Assembly (NCBI RefSeq): GCF_003612015.1 | Contig: NZ_RARB01000005.1 | Span: forward strand, 248,001 to 312,000 | Direction: 5' to 3' | DNA: 64,000 nucleotides | Source: Pantoea piersonii | GTDB taxonomy: Bacteria > Pseudomonadota > Gammaproteobacteria > Enterobacterales > Enterobacteriaceae | Shown here: positions 8,633 to 16,701 of the stretch, piece after piece | How the letters are laid out: every line of letters starts with the position of its first letter | How positions within the stretch are numbered: the stretch's first letter is position 1 | The notes under the pieces: generated by a model | The model's database searches: none | What the model was told of the DNA's origin: nothing | What the model saw: only the letters and a program-made list of their open reading frames with translations | Made by a program: the position numbers and the translations under genes

Positions 8633-10020
8633 TCCGCATAAGTCTCGCGCTGCTGCTGGCGATAGTGCTGGTTATCGGTCTGCTGGCCTGGAATCAGGCG
8701 GCAGGCTGGCGCTGGCTGGTGAACGGCGGCTGGCACACTACCGCGCGGCTCGGCGCGCTGAACGATCAGGAGCGACGCTGGGCGACCATCGCCTGGCGCT
8801 ATTTTGAGAATAACCTCCAGCCGCAAACCGGGCTGGTCAACGGCAGCGATAACCGTCCTGTGGTCAGCCTCTGGCAGATGGGCGACACCCTGATCGCGCT
8901 CACCGCGGCGCGCCAGCTCGATTTGATCGACGATGAGGTGTTCGATCGACGGCTGACGCAGATCCTCGGCACCCTGAATCGTTTGCCGCTCACGTCAGCC
9001 AACGTACCTAACTTGCTCTACAGCGCCACCAGCGTTGCCATGGTGGGCTACGCCAATACGCCGCAGGTTGTCGGCTGGTCGGCGAAGGATATGGCGCGGC
9101 TGATGATGGCGCTGCGCATCGTGGCGGCGTTTCATCCTCAGTACAGCGAATACCTGGAGCGCGTGATTTTGCGCTGGGATTTTTGTCGCGTAGTGGATGA
9201 TAAAGGGCAGCTCTATGCCGGACAGATGCGCGATCAAAAGCTGACGCCGCAGGCTGAAGGCCGTCTGGGCGACAGCGAATACAGCGCGGCAGGATTCGGA
9301 CTCTGGGGGTTCGCCAATGATCAGTCGCTCCGCCCGCCTGCGCAGCATGTCATTATCGACGGGCTGGCGCTGGATATTGATGCGCGCGATCCGCGCACCA
9401 CCTGGACGCCGGCGACGATCACCACCACGCCTTATGTGCTGAGCGGAATGGAGTACGCCTGGACGCTGCCCGGCGCCGATCGCGATATCGTCACGCTTCA
9501 GCGCCAGCGCGCCAGCAATGTCTATCGCGTGCAGGAGATGCGCTGGCAGCAGAAAAACATCCTGACCGCCCGCAGCGATTTCAATATTTCCGCCCCACCC
9601 TGGCACGTTAACGACACTATTTTCGCCAACGGCTACGCCTGGAACACGCTGGCTGACGACGGCAAATGGGTGCCGCGTCTGGCGCAGGTCTCGACCCGCG
9701 CGGTGTTCGGACTCTGGGCATTGTGGCAGACCCCCTTTACCGACGCGCTGATGAGCATGACGCAGCGGCAAAACGATCCGCAGCGCGGCTGGTTTGAAGG
9801 GCGCGTCGAGGCGACGGGCGACTACAACCGCGCCATTACGCTCTCCACCAACGCCATGGTGCTGGAAGCGCTGCTGTTTAAGGCGAACATGGGCGCGCTG
9901 CTGCGCGACAGCGAGCTGAGCGATCAGAGCTATTTCCGTCGCCAGCTGGAAGATCCTTTTACCGCGCCGAAACGCTGTTTTCCTCTTAACAACGCTGCTC
10001 TGAGCGGCAACCTGAATTAA
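8617..10020 (+). CDS. DUF3131 protein 3, inner-membrane anchored
   Basis: A 467-residue protein with one N-terminal membrane helix (about 6-25) and a periplasmic DUF3131 body. It keeps AWRYFENNLQPQTGLVN near residue 60, the middle motif RWDFCRVVDD, and the C-terminal TNAMVLEALLFK, matching paralogue 2 almost block for block, so the two arose by duplication. It lacks the Cys-rich tail. The start overlaps the end of the preceding gene by 16 nt. Three consecutive copies with different membrane attachment suggest division of labour on one polymer. Confidence 0.83.
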   Translation: MPKTVIRISLALLLAIVLVIGLLAWNQAAGWRWLVNGGWHTTARLGALNDQERRWATIAWRYFENNLQPQTGLVNGSDNRPVVSLWQMGDTLIALTAARQLDLIDDEVFDRRLTQILGTLNRLPLTSANVPNLLYSATSVAMVGYANTPQVVGWSAKDMARLMMALRIVAAFHPQYSEYLERVILRWDFCRVVDDKGQLYAGQMRDQKLTPQAEGRLGDSEYSAAGFGLWGFANDQSLRPPAQHVIIDGLALDIDARDPRTTWTPATITTTPYVLSGMEYAWTLPGADRDIVTLQRQRASNVYRVQEMRWQQKNILTARSDFNISAPPWHVNDTIFANGYAWNTLADDGKWVPRLAQVSTRAVFGLWALWQTPFTDALMSMTQRQNDPQRGWFEGRVEATGDYNRAITLSTNAMVLEALLFKANMGALLRDSELSDQSYFRRQLEDPFTAPKRCFPLNNAALSGNLN

Positions 10021-10029
10021 GGAGGCGTG

Positions 10030-12726
10030 ATGCCTGAAAGCCAGCTTCCTAAAGCGCTCGACTCGCTGCGCGCGGCGGTGCTGATGTATGACGATAAGGA
10101 GCGTCTGATCGCCTTTAACCATCAGGTAGTGCGCTTCTATCCCGGCATAGAGCAGCGCATTCGCCTTGGCATGACGCTGTCGCAGCTGGCGGAGGAGTTC
10201 ATCACCTCAGCCTTTATGACGGAAAATCAGCAGGGTCGTCAGGCGATGATCGATAACCTGATCGGCCGCTGCCGTCTCGATAATCACAGCGAAATGCGCC
10301 GTATCGGCAACCGCCAGGTCTTTGTGCAGCACAACCGCACGCCGGAAGGCGGCATCGTCAGCCTGCATATTGATATGTCGGGATTCGAACTGATTAACGA
10401 ATCCCGCCGTCAGCTACACGCCGATTTTGTGCTGGCGGCGGAATCCACCCAGATTGGCATCTGGGACTGGCAGCAGGAAAACGATCTGCTGCAGGTCAAT
10501 GACGCGCTGCTCAATATGCTGGGTTATCCGCGCGAGACCTGGCACTACAGCGCCAGCTTCCTTGATACGCTGCTGCATCCCGACGATCGCGAGCCGCTGC
10601 AACAGCTCTTCTCCAGCGCCAGCAATCAGCAGCTGCCGGTATTTGAAAGCGAAATTCGTTTGTTACACCGTAACGGGAACTACCGCTGGATGTTGCTGTC
10701 GGGTCAGGTGGCGAGCGTCACCGTCAAAGGCGAAACCGCGCGCGTTATCGGTACGCTGCAGGACATCACCAAACGCAAAGAGGCGGAGCAGCTTTCACTG
10801 CAGGCGCTCGCCGCCGCGCGCGCCGCAAACGAGGCGAAGAGTATTTTCCTCGCCAATATGAGCCATGAGATCCGCACGCCGATGAACGGCATCCTCGGCA
10901 TGACGCAGCTCTGTCTTGATACCCAGCTGACGCCTGAGCAGCGCGAATATATGACGCTGGTCTACCACTCAGCGCACACGCTGCTGCGGGTTATCAACGA
11001 TATTCTCGATTACTCTAAAATCGAGGCGGGGAAAATCGAGCTGGATGAGGAAGAGTTTCAGCTGCGGGCGTTTCTGCATGGGCTGATGCGGCCGCTGATG
11101 CCTGCCGCTTCGGAAAAAAATGTCGAGCTGCTGGTCAATGTTGCGCCGGATGTGCCCGATACGCTGACGGCGGACAGCGTGCGGCTGCGCCAGGTCCTGA
11201 CCAATCTCGCCAGCAATGCGCTGAAATTCACCCCTTCCGGCGAAGTGGAGCTTTCCGTACGGCGCGATGCGCAGACCCACCGCCTGCGCTTTCAGGTGCG
11301 GGATACCGGCATCGGCATCCCTGCTGACAAGCAGAAGCTGATTTTCGAGTCATTCAGCCAGGCGGACACCTCGACGACGCGCAAATATGGGGGAACCGGC
11401 CTGGGGCTGACCATCTCCGCGCGACTGGTGGAGATTCTGGGCGGCGAGCTTACCGTAGAGAGCGAGCCGGGCAAAGGCAGCGTCTTTAGCTTTACCCTGC
11501 CTGCGCCGCCGCAGCCCGTCAGCGACGCACTAAAAACGTCCCCGCGTTTCGGCAGCGTGCCGGTGCTGGTGGTGGACGATAACGCCACCAACCGCCTGAT
11601 TATGAGCGATATGCTGCGCAATATGGGCTTATTGCCCAGCCTGGCGGCCAGCGCCGCTGACGCGCTGGCTATGCTGCAAACGCACGCCGGTTTTCCGCTG
11701 ATCCTGCTGGATGCGCAGATGCCGGATAAAGATGGCATGACGCTGGCGCAGGAGATCAAATCCACGCCTGCGCTGGCCGACTGTCAGATCATTATGCTCA
11801 GCTCCATGAGCCGCTTTATGGATGCCGATCAGCTTGCCCGCATCGGCGTGAACTACTTCCTCGGCAAACCGGTCGACCAGCGCGAGCTGTATGACGTTCT
11901 GATACAGGCGCTTGCGCTGCAGCCCGCCAGCGACGCCGCGCCTGCCCAGCGCGTGCGCGATCTCGCCGCCAGCGCAGAGCACCCGCTGCGCATTCTGCTG
12001 GCTGAAGATAACCTGGTGAATCAGAAGCTGGCCGCACATTTTCTCACGCGGCTGGGCCACCAGTTCGCCATTGTCAGCAACGGCCTCGAGGCGCTTGAAC
12101 AGCTGGATAAGGAAAAATGGGATCTGATCCTGATGGATCTGCAAATGCCCGAACTGGATGGTGAGCAGGCGACGCGCCTGATCCGCGAGCGCGAAGCGAG
12201 CCGCCCCGGTCGATCGCATCAGCGCATTATCGCCATGACCGCGCACGCCATGAAGGGGGATAAGGAGTTTTGCCTGCAACACGGCTTCGACGGCTATCTG
12301 GCGAAGCCGGTAAGTCTGGAAACGCTTAACGACGAGATACTGCGCGTCATCACCCTGCTTGCGCCCGCGCAGCCCGCTGCGCCCGCATCGCCGCCCGATC
12401 GTCAGACGCTGGCGACGCGTCTCGGTCTGGATGACGCGCTGCTGAGTGAACTGCTGACCCTGTTCGCCGACGGGCTGCCGGAAATGATAGCGCAGTTGAA
12501 AAGCGCCCTGAGCGAACAGGATATGACGCGCATTCGCCGCCTGGCGCACAAGCTGCGCGGCGAAGCCTCTACGTTCGGCTTCGACGCCTTCACCCGGTTT
12601 TTACAGTCGCTGGAAGATTCGGCTCGCGAGGAAACGCAGCTGGAGAGCGCTGCCTTAATCACCCAGCTGGAGCAGCAGTCTGATCTGCTCTCCGCCCAAC
12701 TTCGCCAACTGCAGGAGAAGTCATGA
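10030..12726 (+). CDS. Hybrid histidine kinase: PAS-like, PAS, HisKA, HATPase, two receivers, HPt
   Basis: An 898-residue soluble-looking sensor kinase with no clear membrane helix. A GTG three bases upstream is possible, but ATG at 10030 sits better after AAGGAGG. Domains in order: an N-terminal PAS-like segment (1-110), a PAS/PAC domain ending DITKRKEAE (about 130-250), HisKA with His279 in MSHEIRTPMNG, HATPase with DTGIGI and GGTGLGL, receiver 1 with Asp561, receiver 2 with Asp703, and an HPt domain with His840 in AHKLRGEA. A complete internal phosphorelay is therefore present. No DNA-binding response regulator is nearby. The only separate receiver in the locus is fused to the PP2C phosphatase at 202-1431, its most likely target. 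Confidence 0.93.
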   Translation: MPESQLPKALDSLRAAVLMYDDKERLIAFNHQVVRFYPGIEQRIRLGMTLSQLAEEFITSAFMTENQQGRQAMIDNLIGRCRLDNHSEMRRIGNRQVFVQHNRTPEGGIVSLHIDMSGFELINESRRQLHADFVLAAESTQIGIWDWQQENDLLQVNDALLNMLGYPRETWHYSASFLDTLLHPDDREPLQQLFSSASNQQLPVFESEIRLLHRNGNYRWMLLSGQVASVTVKGETARVIGTLQDITKRKEAEQLSLQALAAARAANEAKSIFLANMSHEIRTPMNGILGMTQLCLDTQLTPEQREYMTLVYHSAHTLLRVINDILDYSKIEAGKIELDEEEFQLRAFLHGLMRPLMPAASEKNVELLVNVAPDVPDTLTADSVRLRQVLTNLASNALKFTPSGEVELSVRRDAQTHRLRFQVRDTGIGIPADKQKLIFESFSQADTSTTRKYGGTGLGLTISARLVEILGGELTVESEPGKGSVFSFTLPAPPQPVSDALKTSPRFGSVPVLVVDDNATNRLIMSDMLRNMGLLPSLAASAADALAMLQTHAGFPLILLDAQMPDKDGMTLAQEIKSTPALADCQIIMLSSMSRFMDADQLARIGVNYFLGKPVDQRELYDVLIQALALQPASDAAPAQRVRDLAASAEHPLRILLAEDNLVNQKLAAHFLTRLGHQFAIVSNGLEALEQLDKEKWDLILMDLQMPELDGEQATRLIREREASRPGRSHQRIIAMTAHAMKGDKEFCLQHGFDGYLAKPVSLETLNDEILRVITLLAPAQPAAPASPPDRQTLATRLGLDDALLSELLTLFADGLPEMIAQLKSALSEQDMTRIRRLAHKLRGEASTFGFDAFTRFLQSLEDSAREETQLESAALITQLEQQSDLLSAQLRQLQEKS

Positions 12727-14921
12727 TGCGTTACGCCCTGTCGCTGAGCGTACTGTTTTGCGCGCCGCTGTTTGCGGCGCAACTTTCCCCGCCTGAGAGC
12801 TGGTCGCTGGCGGGAGAGTGGCGCGCCCACGACGCAAATGACGCCGATTTTGTTGGCTGGCGCGGCAGCGACCAGACCTGGCGTAAGCTGCGCGTGCCGG
12901 CTAACTGGTACAGCGCCGGCTGGGATCACCAGGGCGCGCTCTGGTATCGCACCCAGTTTTCCCTGCCGAAGCAGGCAGCCGATCGGCTGGCGACGCTGGA
13001 GTTCGACGGCGTTGACTACTTCGCCGACGTCTGGCTTAACGGACAGAAGCTGGCGCAGCATGAAGGCTATTTCCAGCGTTTCGCGGTAGACATTACCGGC
13101 AGCCTGACGCGCCATAACCAGCTGGCGGTACGCGTCGACAGCCCGCTGGAAGATCCGCAGAAGAACTGGCCGCTGCGTAAAAATCTGATGAAAGGCATTC
13201 TTAACCAGCACGACTCCCGACCAGGAGGCGCCTGGTCGCCGCAGGGCCAGGACGCCAACTCCGGCGGCATCTGGTCGCCGGTCAGATTGCGCCTGAGCCG
13301 CAGCGTAGCGATCGATAATGTGATTCTCCGGCCGGACTGGTCGCAGGGCCTGACGCAGCCGCGCCTGCGCGTTGAGTTTGTCTATCGCGCCCCGGCATCC
13401 AAAGCGGCCACGCTGGATCTGACCGCGCGGCCCGATAATTTCAGCGGAGGCGCCTATCATCTGCAGCAGAGCGTGACGCTTCAGCCAACCGGCAATGAGC
13501 CGCAGCGCATCGCCGTCACCCTGCCGATGCCGAAGGCGCAGCTCTGGTGGCCGAAGGGCTACGGCAAACCGGCGCTCTATCAGGTGCAGGTCAAGCTGCG
13601 CGACGAACAGGGCATCCTCGACCAGCGCAGCAGCCGTACAGGTTTACGCCAGATTGTGGAGCAGGCGCAAAATCAGGGCTGGCTGATTAACGGTCAGCGT
13701 CTGTTTATTCGCGGCACCAACTATATCGGCTCCCCCTGGCTCAGCACCATGAACAAGGCGCGCTACGGGCGTGATTTCGATCTGGTCGAGCGGATGAACG
13801 CCAACGCTATCCGCGTGCATGGCCATGTGGCGAGCCGCGCGCTCTATCAGGCGGCGGATGAGCGCGGGCTTTTGATCTGGCAGGATGTGCCGCTGCAGTG
13901 GGGCTATAACGACACGCCCGCCTTCGCCGATAACGCCGCCAGACAAACCCAGGAGATGATCGAGCAGTTCGGCAACTCGCCCGCTATCGTGGTCTGGGGC
14001 GGGCAAAACGAGCCGCCGTTTAATTCGCCGTGGATGGGCAAGCGTTTTCCCGACTGGAATAAAGATCTCAACCGCAACCTGATGCAGCGCGTGGCCGATA
14101 CGCTGGCGAAAGATAACAGCCGTATCGTCCATCCGTTCTCCGCCGTCGAGGAGCACTACTGGGCTGGCTGGTACTTTGGCACCATGGCGAACCTGCTGGA
14201 GCCGGCGAAAACCGCCACCATTACCGAGTTCGGCGCGCAGGCGCTGCCGGAGCTTGCCACGCTGCGCACCTTTATCCCGCGCAGTGAACTCTGGCCTGCC
14301 ACCACCCAGCCGGGCGATCCTAAATGGACGCGCTGGAAGTACCATAATTTCCAGCCCATCCAGACCTTTCAGAATGCGAAAATCTCACGCGGCGAGAATA
14401 TTCACACCTTTATCGCCAATACCCAGCGCTATCAGGCGCAGCTTGTCGCCCTCGCGGCGGAAAGCTATCGCCGCCAGCGTTTTCAGCCGGTTACCGCCCT
14501 CTTTCAGTTTATGTTCGTTGAAACCTGGCCCTCTGCCAACTGGGGCGTGGTGGACTATTTACGCCATCCCAAAGCGGGCTATTTCGCGCTGAAGCGCGCC
14601 TATCAGCCGCTGCTACCTTCGATAGAACCGAAGAGTCTGGAGTGGAAGGCCGGACAGCCGGGGCAGTTTAATCTGTGGGCGATTAACGATTTGCCGGTGG
14701 CGTACAAAGGCACCCGGCTGGAGTGGCGCATAGCCCAGGGCGATAAGGTTCTGGCGCAGGGCAAGCAGCAGGTGGACATCGCGGCCGACAGCGGTAAAAA
14801 AGTGGTGGAGCTGCCGGTGACACCGTCACGAAATGGAACGCTGCGCGTGTCGGTGAAAATTGTCAATGGAGAGAACCGTTTGCTGGCGCGTAACCAGATG
14901 GAGTTTGAGGTTGCGCCATAG
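12723..14921 (+). CDS. Exported glycoside hydrolase family 2 enzyme (beta-mannosidase / exo-beta-glucosaminidase-like)
   Basis: A 732-residue protein with a signal peptide (about 1-18, ending LFAA). Jelly-roll, immunoglobulin-like and TIM-barrel parts follow in GH2 order. The acid/base is Glu430 in GGQNEPP and the nucleophile is Glu502 in ITEFGAQALP. The TEFGAQALP form is what I associate with GH2 beta-mannosidases and exo-beta-D-glucosaminidases rather than beta-galactosidases. The ATG overlaps the kinase stop as ATGATG. As the last gene of the synthase operon it probably trims or clears the polymer in the periplasm, and so hints that the polymer contains beta-linked mannose or glucosamine. 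That last step is inference. Confidence 0.88.
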   Translation: MMRYALSLSVLFCAPLFAAQLSPPESWSLAGEWRAHDANDADFVGWRGSDQTWRKLRVPANWYSAGWDHQGALWYRTQFSLPKQAADRLATLEFDGVDYFADVWLNGQKLAQHEGYFQRFAVDITGSLTRHNQLAVRVDSPLEDPQKNWPLRKNLMKGILNQHDSRPGGAWSPQGQDANSGGIWSPVRLRLSRSVAIDNVILRPDWSQGLTQPRLRVEFVYRAPASKAATLDLTARPDNFSGGAYHLQQSVTLQPTGNEPQRIAVTLPMPKAQLWWPKGYGKPALYQVQVKLRDEQGILDQRSSRTGLRQIVEQAQNQGWLINGQRLFIRGTNYIGSPWLSTMNKARYGRDFDLVERMNANAIRVHGHVASRALYQAADERGLLIWQDVPLQWGYNDTPAFADNAARQTQEMIEQFGNSPAIVVWGGQNEPPFNSPWMGKRFPDWNKDLNRNLMQRVADTLAKDNSRIVHPFSAVEEHYWAGWYFGTMANLLEPAKTATITEFGAQALPELATLRTFIPRSELWPATTQPGDPKWTRWKYHNFQPIQTFQNAKISRGENIHTFIANTQRYQAQLVALAAESYRRQRFQPVTALFQFMFVETWPSANWGVVDYLRHPKAGYFALKRAYQPLLPSIEPKSLEWKAGQPGQFNLWAINDLPVAYKGTRLEWRIAQGDKVLAQGKQQVDIAADSGKKVVELPVTPSRNGTLRVSVKIVNGENRLLARNQMEFEVAP

Positions 14922-14926
14922 CCTTT

Positions 14927-14940
14927 CGGGCGTTAGCCCG
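14927..14940 (+). other. Short hairpin between convergent genes
   Basis: CGGGC-GTTA-GCCCG immediately follows the glycosidase stop and overlaps the end of the convergent LysR gene. There is no T-run after it, so it is at best a weak terminator. Confidence 0.3.
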
Positions 14941-15832
14941 CTAATCGCGTGAGCCAGTTTATCAATGCTTCGCTGCCCGGCTGGCTGCGCGAACGCTGCG
15001 GCCACGCCAGAAAGTAAGGTTTACTGAGCGGCAGACTCAGCGTATCGACCATCACCAGGTCGCCACGCGCCAGTTCAGCGGCGATCAGCCGCTTTTGTCC
15101 CAGCAGTAACCCCGCGCCGGATACGGCGGCGTCTATGGCCAGCGAGGTGAGATTAAAACGTAACGCCGGTTGCGGCGCCGCGCCTGCCATTCCCTTAGCG
15201 AGAAACCAGCTACGCCAGTCAGGCAGAAAACGCCCTTCATTGCCCCAGTCGAGATGAATCAGCGGCGCCTGACTGAGCGCGCTTCCAGGCGGATAACGCT
15301 GTAGCAGAGCCGGGCTGGCTACCGGCACGACCTCATCCAGAAACAGACGTTGCTTATCCAGCTGCGGATAACGCTCTTCACCGAAACAGATGACAAAATC
15401 CGCTGGCGTGGCGTTAAAATCCACCTGCGCATGAGTGCCATACAGCGATAAATCGATATCCGGACAGTGTTCACACCACTGCATGATATGGGGTAGCAGC
15501 CACTTTGAAGCCAGCGCAGGCAGCGCGTAGAGTGTCAGCTTCGGCATGACGGCAGCATGACGCAGGTTCTGCTGGCCGAGATGCAGAATGTCAAAGGCTT
15601 CGGTCACATAGCGCAGGTACTCTTTGCCGGTCTCGGTTAACATTACCCCGCTCTGGGTACGCACAAACAGCGCGCTGCCAAGCTGCTCCTCGAGCTGGCG
15701 GATTTGCTGACTTACCGCCGCAGGCGTCAGCGCCAGCTGAGCGGCGGCCTTCGCCAGACTGCCCAGCTCCGCCGCAACCTTGAACGCCTGAATAACGCTG
15801 ATTTTAGGTAACCGCGGTGACTGAGCAGGCAT
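14933..15832 (-). CDS. LysR-family transcriptional regulator (GcvA-like)
   Basis: A 299-residue LysR protein. The winged helix-turn-helix is at about 13-72 (AFKVAAELGSLAKAAAQLALTP, then QQIRQLEEQLG). The effector domain runs from about 95 to 295 and has the YGTHAQVDF segment typical of the GcvA-like branch. AAGGA lies seven bases before the ATG. It diverges from the 2-oxoglutarate oxygenase gene across 80 bp, the usual arrangement for a LysR protein and its target. The ligand is unknown. Confidence 0.9.
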   Translation of the reverse strand: MPAQSPRLPKISVIQAFKVAAELGSLAKAAAQLALTPAAVSQQIRQLEEQLGSALFVRTQSGVMLTETGKEYLRYVTEAFDILHLGQQNLRHAAVMPKLTLYALPALASKWLLPHIMQWCEHCPDIDLSLYGTHAQVDFNATPADFVICFGEERYPQLDKQRLFLDEVVPVASPALLQRYPPGSALSQAPLIHLDWGNEGRFLPDWRSWFLAKGMAGAAPQPALRFNLTSLAIDAAVSGAGLLLGQKRLIAAELARGDLVMVDTLSLPLSKPYFLAWPQRSRSQPGSEALINWLTRLAG

Positions 15833-15842
15833 TAAGCTTTCC

Positions 15843-15881
15843 TTAACAGGCCGTTAAATTTATATCGTTATGCATTAACAT
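15843..15881. promoter_or_regulatory. Candidate LysR operator half-sites
   Basis: In the 80-bp divergent interval, TTAAC-N5-GTTAA (15843-15857) is a perfect inverted repeat, and GTTA-N5-TAAC follows at about 15869-15881. Both have the dyad shape that LysR regulators use. Binding by the adjacent LysR protein is inferred. Confidence 0.4.
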
Positions 15882-15912
15882 ATCAGCAAGTTACAGTTTT
15901 CAACCACCTGAA

Positions 15913-16701
15913 ATGATGAGAACTGCCGCTATGTCCGCTTTGATCCGTTTTGATTTACACCCGCTTGCCGACGCCGACTGGCGGCGCGATTGCCGCGAAC
16001 AGCTCAACCAGCACGGCGCGCTGGTGCTGCGTCAGTTTTTACAACCCGCCGCGCTGCAGGCCATCATTGCCGAAGGTGAGGCGCAGCGCCATCAGGCATA
16101 TCACACCCTCAGCAAGCACAATGTCTATTTGATGAAGCCTGATGAAGCCTATAGCGCCGATCATCCGCGCAACCGTGATGTGAGCAGCACCAAAGGCTGC
16201 ATCACCGACGATCTTATCGCCGCTGATTCGCCGCTGCGCCAGCTCTATAATGATGCGCTGTTTAAACATTTTCTGTGCGATGTGCTGGGTGAAACCGCGC
16301 TCTATCCCTATGCCGATCCCCTCTCCTCCATCAACCTGCACTATGCGCCGGATGGACAAGAGCTTGGCTGGCATTTTGATAAATCCTCTTTCGCCATCAC
16401 CCTGCTGGTGCAGAAGCCGCGCGCTGGCGGCGTGTTCCAGTATGTGAAGGATCTGCGCGACGCCGATGCCGGAGAGATGAACTTTGACGGCGTTGCCGCC
16501 GTACTGGATCAGCGGCACCCGGTTGATGCGCTGGCGATTGAGGCCGGGGATTTAGTGCTGTTCCGCGGGCGCAATTCATTACACCGCGTGACGCCCACCG
16601 AAGGCGATATCACGCGGATGCTGGCCGTGCTGGCTTATAATACGCAGCCGGGCATTGCGCTGTCTGAAACCGCACGCATGACCTTTTATGGACGGTTGTG
16701 A
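15913..16701 (+). CDS. 2-oxoglutarate/Fe(II)-dependent dioxygenase-like protein
   Basis: A 262-residue protein with the HxD...H iron triad: WHFD (about 154-157) and the distal LHRV (about 226), followed by an Arg in DITRML that could bind 2-oxoglutarate. It resembles the ArpA/HalD-like amino-acid hydroxylase or halogenase group rather than TauD. The Asp of HxD is present, so hydroxylation is more likely than halogenation. Translation could start at 15913 or at the ATG at 15931; neither has a strong ribosome site. The 3' end overlaps the convergent peptidase gene by 16 bp. The substrate is unknown. Confidence 0.78.
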   Translation: MMRTAAMSALIRFDLHPLADADWRRDCREQLNQHGALVLRQFLQPAALQAIIAEGEAQRHQAYHTLSKHNVYLMKPDEAYSADHPRNRDVSSTKGCITDDLIAADSPLRQLYNDALFKHFLCDVLGETALYPYADPLSSINLHYAPDGQELGWHFDKSSFAITLLVQKPRAGGVFQYVKDLRDADAGEMNFDGVAAVLDQRHPVDALAIEAGDLVLFRGRNSLHRVTPTEGDITRMLAVLAYNTQPGIALSETARMTFYGRL

